64,000 bases of DNA from Nostoc sp. XA010 (GTDB taxonomy: Bacteria > Cyanobacteriota > Cyanobacteriia > Cyanobacteriales > Nostocaceae), in NCBI RefSeq assembly GCF_020829625.1, contig NZ_JAIVFX010000015.1:1-64000 (forward strand). The letters are read 5' to 3'. Below are positions 18,572 through 26,241 of this stretch, in pieces. Under the pieces are notes generated by a model. The model was not told where the DNA came from. It made no database searches and saw only the letters and a program-made list of their open reading frames with translations. The stretch's first letter is position 1; every line of letters starts with the position of its first letter. The translations under genes and the position numbers were made by a program.

Positions 18572-19291
18572 TTAATACTGCCAGGACTTTAAGTTCCAGC
18601 CTAAATTCGCCACTGCAACAGCAGCAACATAATTGTTAGCAGGCACTAGTTCAAAAAGACTCCAGTCTTCAGTTATCCGTAACTTGGCTGGTTCTGTGGG
18701 AGTCAGCGACACTTCAATTTGCTCTAACTGAGCTAGTCCGTCTCCAGTTGCTTTTAAATAAGCTTCCTTACAAGTCCAGTAACGGAAAAATACCTCTTGC
18801 TGTTGGTTGGGAGATAGCGATCGCAACATCTCATATTCTCTTGGTAAAAAAAACCGTTTGGCAAGAGCTTCCAGATCAGACATCGGGCGAATATATTCTA
18901 GGTCTACACCAATTTCTCTAGTACAATTCACCGCACACAAACCCAACCCTTGGGAATGAGACAAGTTAAACGCCAGTCCACTATCGGCAAATGTATCTGC
19001 TAATACTGGTTTGCCACGCTGTTGATAATTAAACTGCACTTGTAGAGGCTGGATATCCAAATAGCGAGCTAATATAGTTCGGAGAATACCACGACCAGCG
19101 ATAAAACGCTGGCGATGTTCCTGAAAATAGAACCGTTCAGCACGAGCTATTTCTTCACTGGAAAGAGTCGCTGCTAAACTTTGCAGCTGTACTTCTGGTT
19201 GGTCAAGGTCTATACGCCAGACATGAATCTCATGCAGCCGCAAAGTTAAATCTGTCGGTGCAGTTAGCCAAATATCATTAGGAGCGGTCAT
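18572..19291 (-). CDS. hetI: HetI, Sfp-type 4'-phosphopantetheinyl transferase
   Basis: This 239-residue protein has the Sfp-family motifs: GVDLEYI (Mg-binding Asp130 and Glu132) and WTCKEAYLK (Trp172, Lys175, Glu176, Lys180). It would transfer phosphopantetheine from CoA to carrier proteins, including the two ACPs of HglE and the ACP of HglB. In Anabaena HetI acts broadly, on fatty-acid ACP as well. It is convergent with hetN across a 71-bp gap that contains short gcaggggga repeats. Confidence 0.92.
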   Translation of the reverse strand: MTAPNDIWLTAPTDLTLRLHEIHVWRIDLDQPEVQLQSLAATLSSEEIARAERFYFQEHRQRFIAGRGILRTILARYLDIQPLQVQFNYQQRGKPVLADTFADSGLAFNLSHSQGLGLCAVNCTREIGVDLEYIRPMSDLEALAKRFFLPREYEMLRSLSPNQQQEVFFRYWTCKEAYLKATGDGLAQLEQIEVSLTPTEPAKLRITEDWSLFELVPANNYVAAVAVANLGWNLKSWQY

Positions 19292-19610
19292 TGAGTCAAA
19301 AAATCAAGGGAGTTGTACTCTAGTACTTTGTTTAATTACGACGATTATTATCAGTGGATCTGGTTTGGCGCTTTAGCGCTACTATACTATGCGCCAGACC
19401 TGCGCGATCGCTTTTGCTGACTAATATCGTGATTTATTGCTCTTGATTTACGTGATTTACGTGCCATTTTTCTTACTTTAGATATACAAGCTTTAACTCG
19501 AGCCTAAACCCTGTGAAAGAGAGTACGTTAAAACCCTTGACAGAGAATAAGAAATTTTCTTTTGGCTACAACATTAGCTATTACAGTATTACTCCAAGGA
19601 ATTACGAGAA
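19292..19610. other. Divergent intergenic region hetI / 19611 gene
   Basis: This 319-bp region should hold the promoters of hetI (leftward) and the small gene at 19611 (rightward). A short palindrome, ggcgctttagcgc, lies near 19369. No clear regulator box was found. Confidence 0.4.
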
Positions 19611-19880
19611 ATGTCTGCAAGCGTTTTACCAGTACCTAAGCTTTGTAAAGGTCAAAGAATAAGGTTTATGGGTGGGGAAGGCATCATCCAAAACTACCAC
19701 TTTGAGTCACGTAGCTGGGAATATTTGGTGGATATGCCTATGGGGCCAGAGCCAGAAATGGGTCGAGTTGGTTATGAAACCATGATTTGGTTATCTGAAG
19801 TTGATATCTCTTCACTGGTAAATCATTTTTCTGGCAAAATGTTAAATCTGAAACAAAAACACCTTGCCAAAGCTTGTTAA
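19611..19880 (+). CDS. Small conserved-looking cyanobacterial protein, function unknown
   Basis: The 89-residue soluble protein contains glycine and aromatic residues typical of a small beta-barrel (RIRFMGGEGIIQNY, then a WEYLVDM stretch). There are no membrane segments and no cysteine pairs. An AAGGA lies about 10 bases before the ATG. The composition and ribosome site suggest a real gene, but I cannot assign a family. It follows hetI divergently and precedes a tiny membrane protein. Confidence 0.65.
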   Translation: MSASVLPVPKLCKGQRIRFMGGEGIIQNYHFESRSWEYLVDMPMGPEPEMGRVGYETMIWLSEVDISSLVNHFSGKMLNLKQKHLAKAC

Positions 19881-19923
19881 AAACCTATTAGAGCTACTTT
19901 TTTCTAGAACATAGTGAGGATGA

Positions 19924-20091
19924 ATGATTATTAATTTGGAGTACTTTGCCTTCTTTGTGCTGCTACTGGCAGCGCTGCTATTATCAATTAAGGAAATGAG
20001 CGTTGCTTTGGATGAAGTAGATGTTGAGCGATTTACTCTCTGGACAGGTGTTGCTTCTGTCATTGCTGGTTTACCAATAATATTGTGGTAG
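19924..20091 (+). CDS. Predicted 55-residue small membrane protein
   Basis: The frame ATG 19924 to TAG 20089-20091 encodes 55 residues. There is a hydrophobic helix near residues 6-21, a charged centre (KEMSVALDEVDVERF), and a second hydrophobic helix near 39-54 ending in LW. A GAGG lies 4 bases before the ATG. It begins 43 bases after the 89-residue gene and may be cotranscribed with it. Family unknown. Confidence 0.55.
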   Translation: MIINLEYFAFFVLLLAALLLSIKEMSVALDEVDVERFTLWTGVASVIAGLPIILW

Positions 20092-20237
20092 CTTCTTAGT
20101 CAATGCCATCCTCTCTATTGCAATAGTTTATTTAGGACAATTAGTAAAAACAAGCTAATCTGTTCCATTTTTTGGACTTCTAAACAATACGACTCCATCC
20201 GTAGAGTATCTTACCTACTAGAATATTTTCTCGTCTA

Positions 20238-21302
20238 TTACCCTATTCGCTTTTCCTCCAACCATTGTAAAACCCGATTCCATGCCCACCAAGGATCAGA
20301 ATCCTTTACTTGACGCTGGCACTTTTTGCTACTCAAATAGCCAACATGGCCGCCGTACTGAGTGAGTAACAAATCTATTGCGGGATTGCGATCGCACGCT
20401 TCTTCTAATTCCGGTATGATACTTGGGTCAAAAAGTGGGTCATCAGCAGCATATAAAATCAAAGTCGGTTTTGAGATTTGCGGCAATATTTGTAAAGCAC
20501 TACTAGCTTGGTAATATGCCTCCACAGAAGAAAAGCCTAGTCGGTTAATTACCAATTCATTATCAAAACCCCAAATACTGTTCGCCCGTTCAATAGCTGC
20601 TGGGTCAATGCTTCCAGGATGGGCATCATGTATTCGCCATGCCAGTTTTTTTAAATTTTGGGCAATCCCCGCTTCCAAATATCTGCCGAAGGGCTTTGTA
20701 ACTAGATAAGATAGCGATCGCTCCGAATCTAAACTCGGACAAATTACCATACCACCGCCAATATCGCTATCTTCTAATCCTAAATCTTCATGCTCCCTAA
20801 TCACCTCACCGGCAACCTTCACCGCCCATAACGCCAATTGCCCTCCTAAAGAATACCCTGTAAACCAAAATTTACCCGGACATCCCATTGCCTTAGCAGC
20901 AGCAGCGATGCGAACAAAATCTTCCCCCTCATACAAACCATCAGAAGTTAGAGTTGGGGACAAAACGGCCGTTTTGCCGTGGGCCCGCCAATCAAATAAC
21001 ACCACAGCGTAGCCTTGAGCGTAAGCTTTACGTGCTAGCACCCTCAAATACCATTCCGTCTCTAACTCTCCAGTAATGCCATAAGTCCCGATAATCGTGC
21101 TATGAGCATTTTCCGGGATGGCAACCAAGCCAAAAATTGGCACACCTTGGCCACCAGTGAAGATTTTCTCGTGATAAGACGGTTCTGGGTCTTTAGTAAT
21201 ACTTTGCCAGTGACGTTTTCCCCACAAAGCGGTGTATACAGTCATCATTAGACCGTTTTGTAAAAACCAAGACGGATTGTAGGGCGGAGTATAACACATC
21301 AT
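20238..21302 (-). CDS. YheT-family alpha/beta hydrolase
   Basis: This 354-residue alpha/beta hydrolase has nucleophile Ser151 in GYSLGG, Asp288 in AADDPLF and His319 in GGHVGY. The N-terminus (YNPSWFLQNG) matches the YheT/EMB8 family pattern of a Pro-Trp followed by an RNG-like motif. The family consists of putative esterases with no firm physiological substrate. There is no signal peptide. A double ATG starts the gene. It is divergent from rpaA, with 155 bp between them. Confidence 0.85.
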   Translation of the reverse strand: MMCYTPPYNPSWFLQNGLMMTVYTALWGKRHWQSITKDPEPSYHEKIFTGGQGVPIFGLVAIPENAHSTIIGTYGITGELETEWYLRVLARKAYAQGYAVVLFDWRAHGKTAVLSPTLTSDGLYEGEDFVRIAAAAKAMGCPGKFWFTGYSLGGQLALWAVKVAGEVIREHEDLGLEDSDIGGGMVICPSLDSERSLSYLVTKPFGRYLEAGIAQNLKKLAWRIHDAHPGSIDPAAIERANSIWGFDNELVINRLGFSSVEAYYQASSALQILPQISKPTLILYAADDPLFDPSIIPELEEACDRNPAIDLLLTQYGGHVGYLSSKKCQRQVKDSDPWWAWNRVLQWLEEKRIG

Positions 21303-21457
21303 AGACTATAAGGTTTCATGTAATTGAGTCTTGATTTCACAGTCATTTAATCTTAATATTTATGTAAGATTTAAAGCTTTTTTAGAATCGATTGAAAAAT
21401 CTTTGTATCTATCAAAGGTTGTTAATTATCCTTAATAAGTAGTAAGAATTTTTAAGA

Positions 21458-22201
21458 ATGCCGAGGATTCTTGTCATAGACGATGACCCAGCGATTTCAG
21501 AACTAGTTGCCGTCAACTTGGAAATGGCTGGCTACGATGTTAGTCAAGCTGAAGACGGCATCAAAGGTCAAGCGCTGGCTCTCCAGCTGCAACCAGACTT
21601 GATCATGCTCGATTTAATGTTGCCCAGAGTAGATGGGTTTACCGTTTGCCAACGCCTGCGCCGAGACGATCGCACCTCTGAGATTCCTGTGTTAATGTTG
21701 ACGGCTTTGAGCCAAACTCAGGACAAGGTGGAAGGCTTCAATGCTGGCGCAGATGACTACCTCACCAAGCCTTTTGAAGTTGAAGAACTGCTAGCGCGGG
21801 TGCGGGCACTTTTGCGGCGGACTGACCGCATTCCCCAAGCCGCAAAGCACAGTGAAATTCTCAACTATGGCTCACTCACCCTAGTTCCCGAAAGATTTGA
21901 GGCAATATGGTTCAATGAGACGGTGAAATTGACTCACTTGGAATTTGAGCTACTTCACTGCTTATTGCAACGCCACGGTCAAACAGTTTCTCCCAGCGAA
22001 ATCCTTAGAGAAGTTTGGGGCTACGATCCTGATGATGACATAGAAACGATTCGAGTGCATATTCGCCACTTGAGAACCAAGCTAGAACCAGATCCCCGCC
22101 ACCCCCGCTATATAAAGACAGTATATGGTGCTGGATACTGTCTTGAATTACCCGGTGTACCTCCAGCAAATGAAGCTGCTTCGGTAACAGTCGTTGAATG
22201 A
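21458..22201 (+). CDS. rpaA: OmpR-family response regulator RpaA
   Basis: The 247-residue protein has a receiver domain (1-120) with acidic pocket Asp8-Asp10, phosphoacceptor Asp52 and Lys104, followed by a winged-helix DNA-binding domain (about 135-235). The receiver sequence, the linker RRTDRIPQAAKHSEIL and the start MPRILVIDDDPAISEL fit cyanobacterial RpaA rather than RpaB. RpaA is the output regulator below the SasA kinase of the circadian clock and also affects phycobilisome energy coupling. It appears monocistronic. Confidence 0.82.
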   Translation: MPRILVIDDDPAISELVAVNLEMAGYDVSQAEDGIKGQALALQLQPDLIMLDLMLPRVDGFTVCQRLRRDDRTSEIPVLMLTALSQTQDKVEGFNAGADDYLTKPFEVEELLARVRALLRRTDRIPQAAKHSEILNYGSLTLVPERFEAIWFNETVKLTHLEFELLHCLLQRHGQTVSPSEILREVWGYDPDDDIETIRVHIRHLRTKLEPDPRHPRYIKTVYGAGYCLELPGVPPANEAASVTVVE

Positions 22202-22408
22202 AATTACGCTAAATTCCCTTAACTAAGCCATGAATTAGGCAAGAACTCTCAGAAACTCTTATTTTTTACCGCTTAGTTAAGGTTATTTGTGGTAAGTACT
22301 CGTGTGTAGAGATGTTGCAATACAACGTCTCTACAAACGTATCCTTGAGAGTTTAAAATAAAGTACATTTTGTCAATGAGTTAAAATACTCAAAATAAGT
22401 TTAATCAA

Positions 22409-22483
22409 AATGATAATCGTGTGGTAGAGAGGGAGAGGATGCGAGTATAGATCGCACTTCTTTGCCTCTTTTTGATTATCATT
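22409..22483. repeat. Long inverted repeat / candidate structured RNA
   Basis: The outer arms aatgataatc (22409-22418) and gattatcatt (22474-22483) are perfect complements. Inside, tgcga and tcgca can form an inner stem and an agaggga-type block faces tgcctct, so the 75 bases could fold as one compact RNA. The arms also resemble half of a Fur-type box. I cannot tell whether it is transcribed. Confidence 0.35.
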
Positions 22484-22613
22484 ATTTTCAAAGTCTTTGA
22501 TAGCTTAAATATTATATGAAAAAGTTATAAAAAAGTATTGTAACGACAGAATAACTTTGTCAAAAATGTGCTTAATTCTTAGTTAAATTCAATTAAATTC
22601 TTCAGTACATCTG

Positions 22614-22644
22614 GCAATGAGTCTTTTGACCACAGACTCATTGC
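22614..22644. repeat. Perfect 11-bp hairpin upstream of peptide genes
   Basis: The arms gcaatgagtct (22614-22624) and agactcattgc (22634-22644) are perfect inverted repeats with a 9-base loop. The hairpin is 132 bases before the first peptide's ATG and has no T-run, so an operator or 5' leader hairpin is more likely than a terminator. Confidence 0.6.
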
Positions 22645-22775
22645 AATTACAAGGCTTACCAAAGTAAATGTTTTTTACTGATATAATTATGTCCCAAAAA
22701 TACTTTTTAAAGTCTTGTACTTCAAGATTAGCAACCATAGAATCAACAATATAAATCTTTAAAGGAAAACACCAA

Positions 22776-22955
22776 ATGAGTACAATTGTAATTACCGATT
22801 TAAATACCGATAACTTCCTGTATGACATGACTGCTGAAGAACTCGAACTCATTCAAGGTGGCGATTGGGTAAAAGAGGCATGGGAAGTACTTAATGAAAG
22901 TTGGACTGACATAAAAAAAGGCTTTGTAGATGCCTGGAATAGTAACGAAGCATAA
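22776..22955 (+). CDS. Double-glycine leader peptide precursor 1 (bacteriocin-like)
   Basis: The 59-residue precursor has a leader with an acidic/hydrophobic stretch, DMTAEELELIQGG. This is the classical double-glycine pattern (Leu and Ile at -7/-4 type positions, Gly-Gly at 28-29) recognised by C39-peptidase ABC exporters. The predicted mature part is 30 residues with three evenly spaced tryptophans plus one near the cleavage site, and looks like an amphipathic helix. AAAGGA lies about 9 bases before the ATG. A second such gene follows 49 bases later, with a terminator after it. No exporter or modifying enzyme is adjacent. The mature activity is unknown: bacteriocin, signal or other secreted peptide. 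Confidence 0.75.
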   Translation: MSTIVITDLNTDNFLYDMTAEELELIQGGDWVKEAWEVLNESWTDIKKGFVDAWNSNEA

Positions 22956-23004
22956 ATTTCTCATTTAATTTAGTTCAAGTGTTACTATGGGGATAAATGG
23001 TATC

Positions 23005-23193
23005 ATGGAAGCAAGAATTAAAATTCAAGACATTAATACAAGCCACCTAGAAGATTTAAAAGATAGCAGTATATTACAGTTAATTCTTGGTGGTAAACCT
23101 ACGACAGAAACTTCTTTAGCTTATGATATTGGCTATGCTATTGGTTGGGTTGCCGATAAAGCAAGAGATGGTTGGAATTACCTCACTGACTGA
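23005..23193 (+). CDS. Double-glycine leader peptide precursor 2
   Basis: The 62-residue precursor starts at ATG 23005, with GGGGA about 11 bases upstream; an in-frame ATG at 22987 would add 6 residues but lacks a site. The leader ends in SSILQLILGG (Gly-Gly at 29-30). The predicted 32-residue core contains a GYAIG small-residue stretch followed by a charged, aromatic tail (DKARDGWNYLTD). The leader differs from that of the first peptide while keeping the processing pattern, and the cores are unrelated. The pair resembles a two-peptide bacteriocin arrangement. The operon ends at a strong terminator 47 bases downstream. Confidence 0.7.
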   Translation: MEARIKIQDINTSHLEDLKDSSILQLILGGKPTTETSLAYDIGYAIGWVADKARDGWNYLTD

Positions 23194-23239
23194 TTAGCAA
23201 TGTTTTATCTCAACATAAAAGGTTAAGCAAACTAAATTT

Positions 23240-23273
23240 AATAGCTGTGTCTTAAAGACACAGCTATTTTTTT
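23240..23273 (+). terminator. Rho-independent terminator of the peptide operon
   Basis: The arms aatagctgtgtct (23240-23252) and agacacagctatt (23256-23268) pair perfectly with a short loop and are followed by a run of T. It sits 47 bases after the second double-glycine peptide gene. Confidence 0.85.
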
Positions 23274-23295
23274 GATTAGCTTTTAGATTTAGCAC

Positions 23296-23512
23296 TTACG
23301 CATTGACAGGAGTCTGGCTATGTGATTTCAAACCCACCTTTTGCTCAAGATGTTCCAGAATAAAATCACGAACCACCTGAAGAGATAAATTTCTCTGGAC
23401 TTCATACCAGTTTTCAATTAACTCTTGAGTTCACATTAATTCTAGTTGAATGAAAGCGCTGATAGCACTAAAAAAGTGAGTTTTAATTGCCTCAGATGTC
23501 CTTACCGTTATA
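23296..23512 (-). pseudogene. Decayed transposase C-terminal fragment
   Basis: Read on the minus strand, one frame runs about 70 codons, ends at TAA (23296-23298) and is broken by an in-frame TGA at 23431-23433. The translated pattern (a SAI-AFIQLEL block, an ELIENWYEVQ block and VVRDFILEHLEQ) resembles the end of cyanobacterial DDE-type transposases. The 5' part is missing and a small inverted-repeat element abuts it. The family assignment is from memory of similar sequences and is not firm. Confidence 0.4.
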
Positions 23513-23611
23513 CCGTTTCTTTGTGAAGCTGCATATATTTACCCCCCGGCTACGCCGTCCCCCCTTCACAAGGGGGGACTGATTATGTGCATCTTCATAC
23601 AGAATTGGTAT
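23510..23611. mobile_element. Second MITE-like element (about 100 bp)
   Basis: The imperfect terminal inverted repeats of about 30 bases (23510-23540 and 23581-23611) share the pattern ATACC..TTCT.T.TGAAG.TGCA.AT. The middle is a C-run/G-run hairpin (ccccccttcacaagggggg). A partial second copy of the left end lies at 23806-23860. It encodes nothing. Confidence 0.6.
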
Positions 23612-23805
23612 TACGAGTTCGCCAGTTGCTTCAAGTCTTGGTGAATTTAATTTAGCAGGAAAGATAAGATTTTCATTTATAAAATAAGATAAATACAGTT
23701 TGTTACTGTCTAAGATTTTAGGGACAAAAATGTTTTAGTTTTTTCACTTTTGATTTAACTAGTAATCTAAGAATTATTGTTTATTTCATCAGACTTTGAT
23801 AACTT

Positions 23806-23860
23806 ATACCGTTTATTTGTGAAGCTGCATATATTTACCCCTTGGCTACGCCGTCCCCCC
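23806..23860. repeat. Partial copy of the 23510 element
   Basis: Bases 23806-23860 repeat the left end and the start of the C-rich middle of the element at 23510-23611 with few differences. The right end is missing and is replaced by other repetitive sequence containing gctacgcc / gccgaaggc palindromic blocks (to about 24070). Confidence 0.6.
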
Positions 23861-24115
23861 AAGGCATCCGGTGGACTACAGGCAGTAGACCGCAACTATG
23901 GCGTAGCCTGCGAAGTTTGTTTATCGTCCGGCTGATTTTGCTTGATTTTTATGGCTCATTCATAAGCTGTGCTTATCGTTCATCTAAAGCAATCAGCTTT
24001 TTACATTCCTCCAAGAAACTGTATCATACACTACTATTTTTTAGCGATGGCTACGCCCGCCGAAGGCATCGCAAAAGTTTTCGGTCTACTGAATTTAGGA
24101 TTTTTTCTCAGCGCT

Positions 24116-24166
24116 CTCTGTGCCTCTGTGGTTTAAAATAATTTTTTGAACCACAGAGGCACAGAG
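24116..24166. repeat. Large palindrome (ctctgtgcctctgtgg family)
   Basis: The 18-base arms at 24116-24133 and 24149-24166 are perfect inverted repeats around a 15-base AT-rich loop. The right arm continues into further cacagag repeats. This kind of palindrome is dispersed in Nostoc-type genomes. Here it may end transcripts arriving from the left. Confidence 0.7.
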
Positions 24167-24265
24167 GACACAGAGTAAAGAGGTTAAAGAGGAATTATTT
24201 TTGTACCTTATCTGTGTGGAAACTGCTATATCCAAAATTTGATAACAGAAACCAACTACCCGATT

Positions 24266-25057
24266 TTACGCAATTCGAGTTACTTGCTGATTCACACGGG
24301 GACGACCAAAGCGTTCCCAAGCACTTCCTCCTCGCAGAAATAGCTCTAAAAAGCGCAATGGTTCTCCTGAATCGCCTCTTGACCAACCGGAACTACCAGG
24401 AGCAAAGGCTAAAGTTCCTTCAGACACCTTGAAGCTGCCATCAGAATACACTGCATCACTCACCACATCTCCAATTCGGATCACGATCTTGCTTTGAGGC
24501 TCTAAATTCAGTGTATGCGCCCCAATAGTAGTTTTAATGTTGCCATAGCCATCAATCCAGGCGATTCGATCTGGTGGAACATCTGGGATTTGCTCGCTCT
24601 TAAGGCTATCTCCCAGAAGGCTAAAATCTTCATTCATAATAGCAGCCGCAGCCGGAGGAAATACATCCCGTGAGCGAAACTGCGAACCACCACGAGAAAC
24701 GTTGACCACTCGCAACTCCTTTGTATAGTCTTTGATAAAGGAGAGCGTGTAGCCTGCATTTACACCCACTACTTTTACACCGTTATATAAAAGAGCATAA
24801 GTTAGTCCTTCACCTTCATTATCCCGACGGGCTTCAGGATCATCCTGACGAGGCGCACAGTTATGATAAATTAGGCGATCGCTATTTCCTGGGTTGAGTC
24901 CTAGTTGGGCAATCCAAAATCCCGTTGCCAATGTACTGAATGCTGGAACCGAAAGCAAATGAATTTGGGCATCGGGAGAAGCCATCAGCAGACGTTGTGT
25001 GACTTCTGTAAATGCCGGATCTCCTGTACCGTAGTCTGCAATGACGCAGATAAACAT
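24266..25057 (-). CDS. SAM hydroxide adenosyltransferase (DUF62 family)
   Basis: The protein has 263 residues from the ATG at 25057, chosen because a strong GGAGGAG stands just upstream; an upstream in-frame ATG at 25090 is less likely. The N-terminal stretch CVIADYGTGDPAF and the later aromatic-glycine motifs (ALLYNGVKVVGVNAGY, then IDGYGNIKTTI) fit the SAM hydrolase / chlorinase-fluorinase superfamily. In most bacteria its members hydrolyse SAM to adenosine and methionine with water rather than halide. Cytosolic. No neighbour suggests halogenation. Confidence 0.8.
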   Translation of the reverse strand: MFICVIADYGTGDPAFTEVTQRLLMASPDAQIHLLSVPAFSTLATGFWIAQLGLNPGNSDRLIYHNCAPRQDDPEARRDNEGEGLTYALLYNGVKVVGVNAGYTLSFIKDYTKELRVVNVSRGGSQFRSRDVFPPAAAAIMNEDFSLLGDSLKSEQIPDVPPDRIAWIDGYGNIKTTIGAHTLNLEPQSKIVIRIGDVVSDAVYSDGSFKVSEGTLAFAPGSSGWSRGDSGEPLRFLELFLRGGSAWERFGRPRVNQQVTRIA

Positions 25058-25246
25058 TCTGCTCCTCCTTCTAATGGGTGTAATTTGCAATCAATGGTTG
25101 GACTTCAAAGGCTCCAGTGAACCTGCCTCATCAGCAGTCTACGTGTGATCTCAACTATATGCAAGATTTCTAGATAACATTGAGCGCATTTTCCAGCCAA
25201 AAAATACTGCAACTACACAACTTAGATTAATTACATCAGTCATCAT

Positions 25247-26227
25247 GTGATTACAGGTTTAAATAAGCAGTTGTCTGCTCATTTCACTCCTATTAATAAC
25301 CTTAAAGTCTTAGTCAACGCAATGAGAACAATCACTTCACTTTTTAGCGAACAACGCAACCAACTCCAGACAGATATTGATAACACAACTAACATCGAGG
25401 AGATAGTTAAGTTGGTTCAAAACCGACTTGATGATCTCGAAAGAATTTACATTGAAAAACTTAATTTAGCTCAAATTCGTTTGGCTTCCTTTTTCCTAGA
25501 TACCCTGCGGCAGTCCATTGCTACTCTTGCTGCGGCTAACTATTCTCAAATTGCTCCAATAGAGCAAAAGCAATTTACTAACCCAAGTACAAAGTTTTTT
25601 TCCAGCAGATTAATCCTAAAACTGCTAAAAGGACTAATTTATATAGGCATCTTAGGTTCGTTGTTCTCTTTAACTAAAACTACTCCAGGTGCATGGATGG
25701 CTATCTTACTAACCTCTATACTTCTAGGGGTAGAAGTTGTACTTCAACTTGAGTTAAAGAGCCAGCAAAATTCTATGTCTTCAGAGCTATTGGAATTACC
25801 TAAACCTATGCTCCGGGTTGATAGCAAAGTATTTTTAGATCATCTTGGCGATGCTCTCAACACTATCGACCTAGCAGTAGCTAGAGTAGAAGAATGGAAT
25901 AAACATGAAGGCGACCTAGCAATAGAAGAATTGCCAGAGCTATTGAATTTTCTGCAAAGGCTGATGGGCGCATCAAAACTTGATAAACCCCAAATGGCTT
26001 ATGAACTTGCAAAACTGCTGCCACAGATTTTAATGTCTCAGGGAATTAACGCTCAAATTTACCGACCAAATGACCCTCACAGCGATCGCGGCTATTTTGA
26101 CTTCGAGCCAAGTATCGACCCCGATACCAAAGATCACATAACTCTAACTCCTGCTTTGTTGAAAGGCGATCGCTTGATTCGGCGCGGTAGGGTAATAGAG
26201 CCAGCATATTCCTCTGCTAGAGAATAA
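25247..26227 (+). CDS. Unknown membrane-hairpin protein, partner of Hsp70-like gene
   Basis: The 326-residue protein has a helical N-terminal region (1-110), a hydrophobic hairpin at about 126-165, and a helical C-terminal domain (about 190-326) ending in a basic tail. I do not recognise a family. The start is uncertain: GTG at 25247, or ATG at 25322, which would remove 25 residues; neither has a good ribosome site. It ends 14 bases before the Hsp70-like gene, so the two are very likely translated from one transcript and may work together at the membrane. Confidence 0.7.
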   Translation: MITGLNKQLSAHFTPINNLKVLVNAMRTITSLFSEQRNQLQTDIDNTTNIEEIVKLVQNRLDDLERIYIEKLNLAQIRLASFFLDTLRQSIATLAAANYSQIAPIEQKQFTNPSTKFFSSRLILKLLKGLIYIGILGSLFSLTKTTPGAWMAILLTSILLGVEVVLQLELKSQQNSMSSELLELPKPMLRVDSKVFLDHLGDALNTIDLAVARVEEWNKHEGDLAIEELPELLNFLQRLMGASKLDKPQMAYELAKLLPQILMSQGINAQIYRPNDPHSDRGYFDFEPSIDPDTKDHITLTPALLKGDRLIRRGRVIEPAYSSARE

Positions 26228-26241
26228 TAGACAATAAGGGT

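Larger units (their letters stand above)
22202..22775. other. Intergenic region upstream of double-glycine peptides
   Basis: This 574-bp non-coding, AT-rich stretch holds two notable inverted repeats. One is a 75-base structure at 22409-22483, whose 10-base ends (aatgataatc and gattatcatt) pair around a purine/pyrimidine-rich middle. The other is a perfect 11-bp hairpin at 22614-22644. Either could belong to the leader of the peptide operon or to a separate small RNA. Confidence 0.5.

Noticed and set aside
22589..22852. 87-codon minus-strand frame overlapping the first peptide gene
   Set aside because: It covers a perfect hairpin and lies antisense to a gene with a good ribosome site; low-complexity composition.
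23842..24070. Possible CRISPR-like repetition
   Set aside because: Repeats are palindromic and irregularly spaced, without unique spacers of constant length; no cas genes.
23842..24141. 99-codon frame in the repeat zone
   Set aside because: It consists almost wholly of dispersed palindromic repeats, such as the gctacgcc / gccgaaggc blocks; not protein-like.
24266..25057. Halogenase role for the DUF62 protein
   Set aside because: The family superficially includes chlorinases, but most members are SAM hydrolases and no secondary-metabolite context is present.
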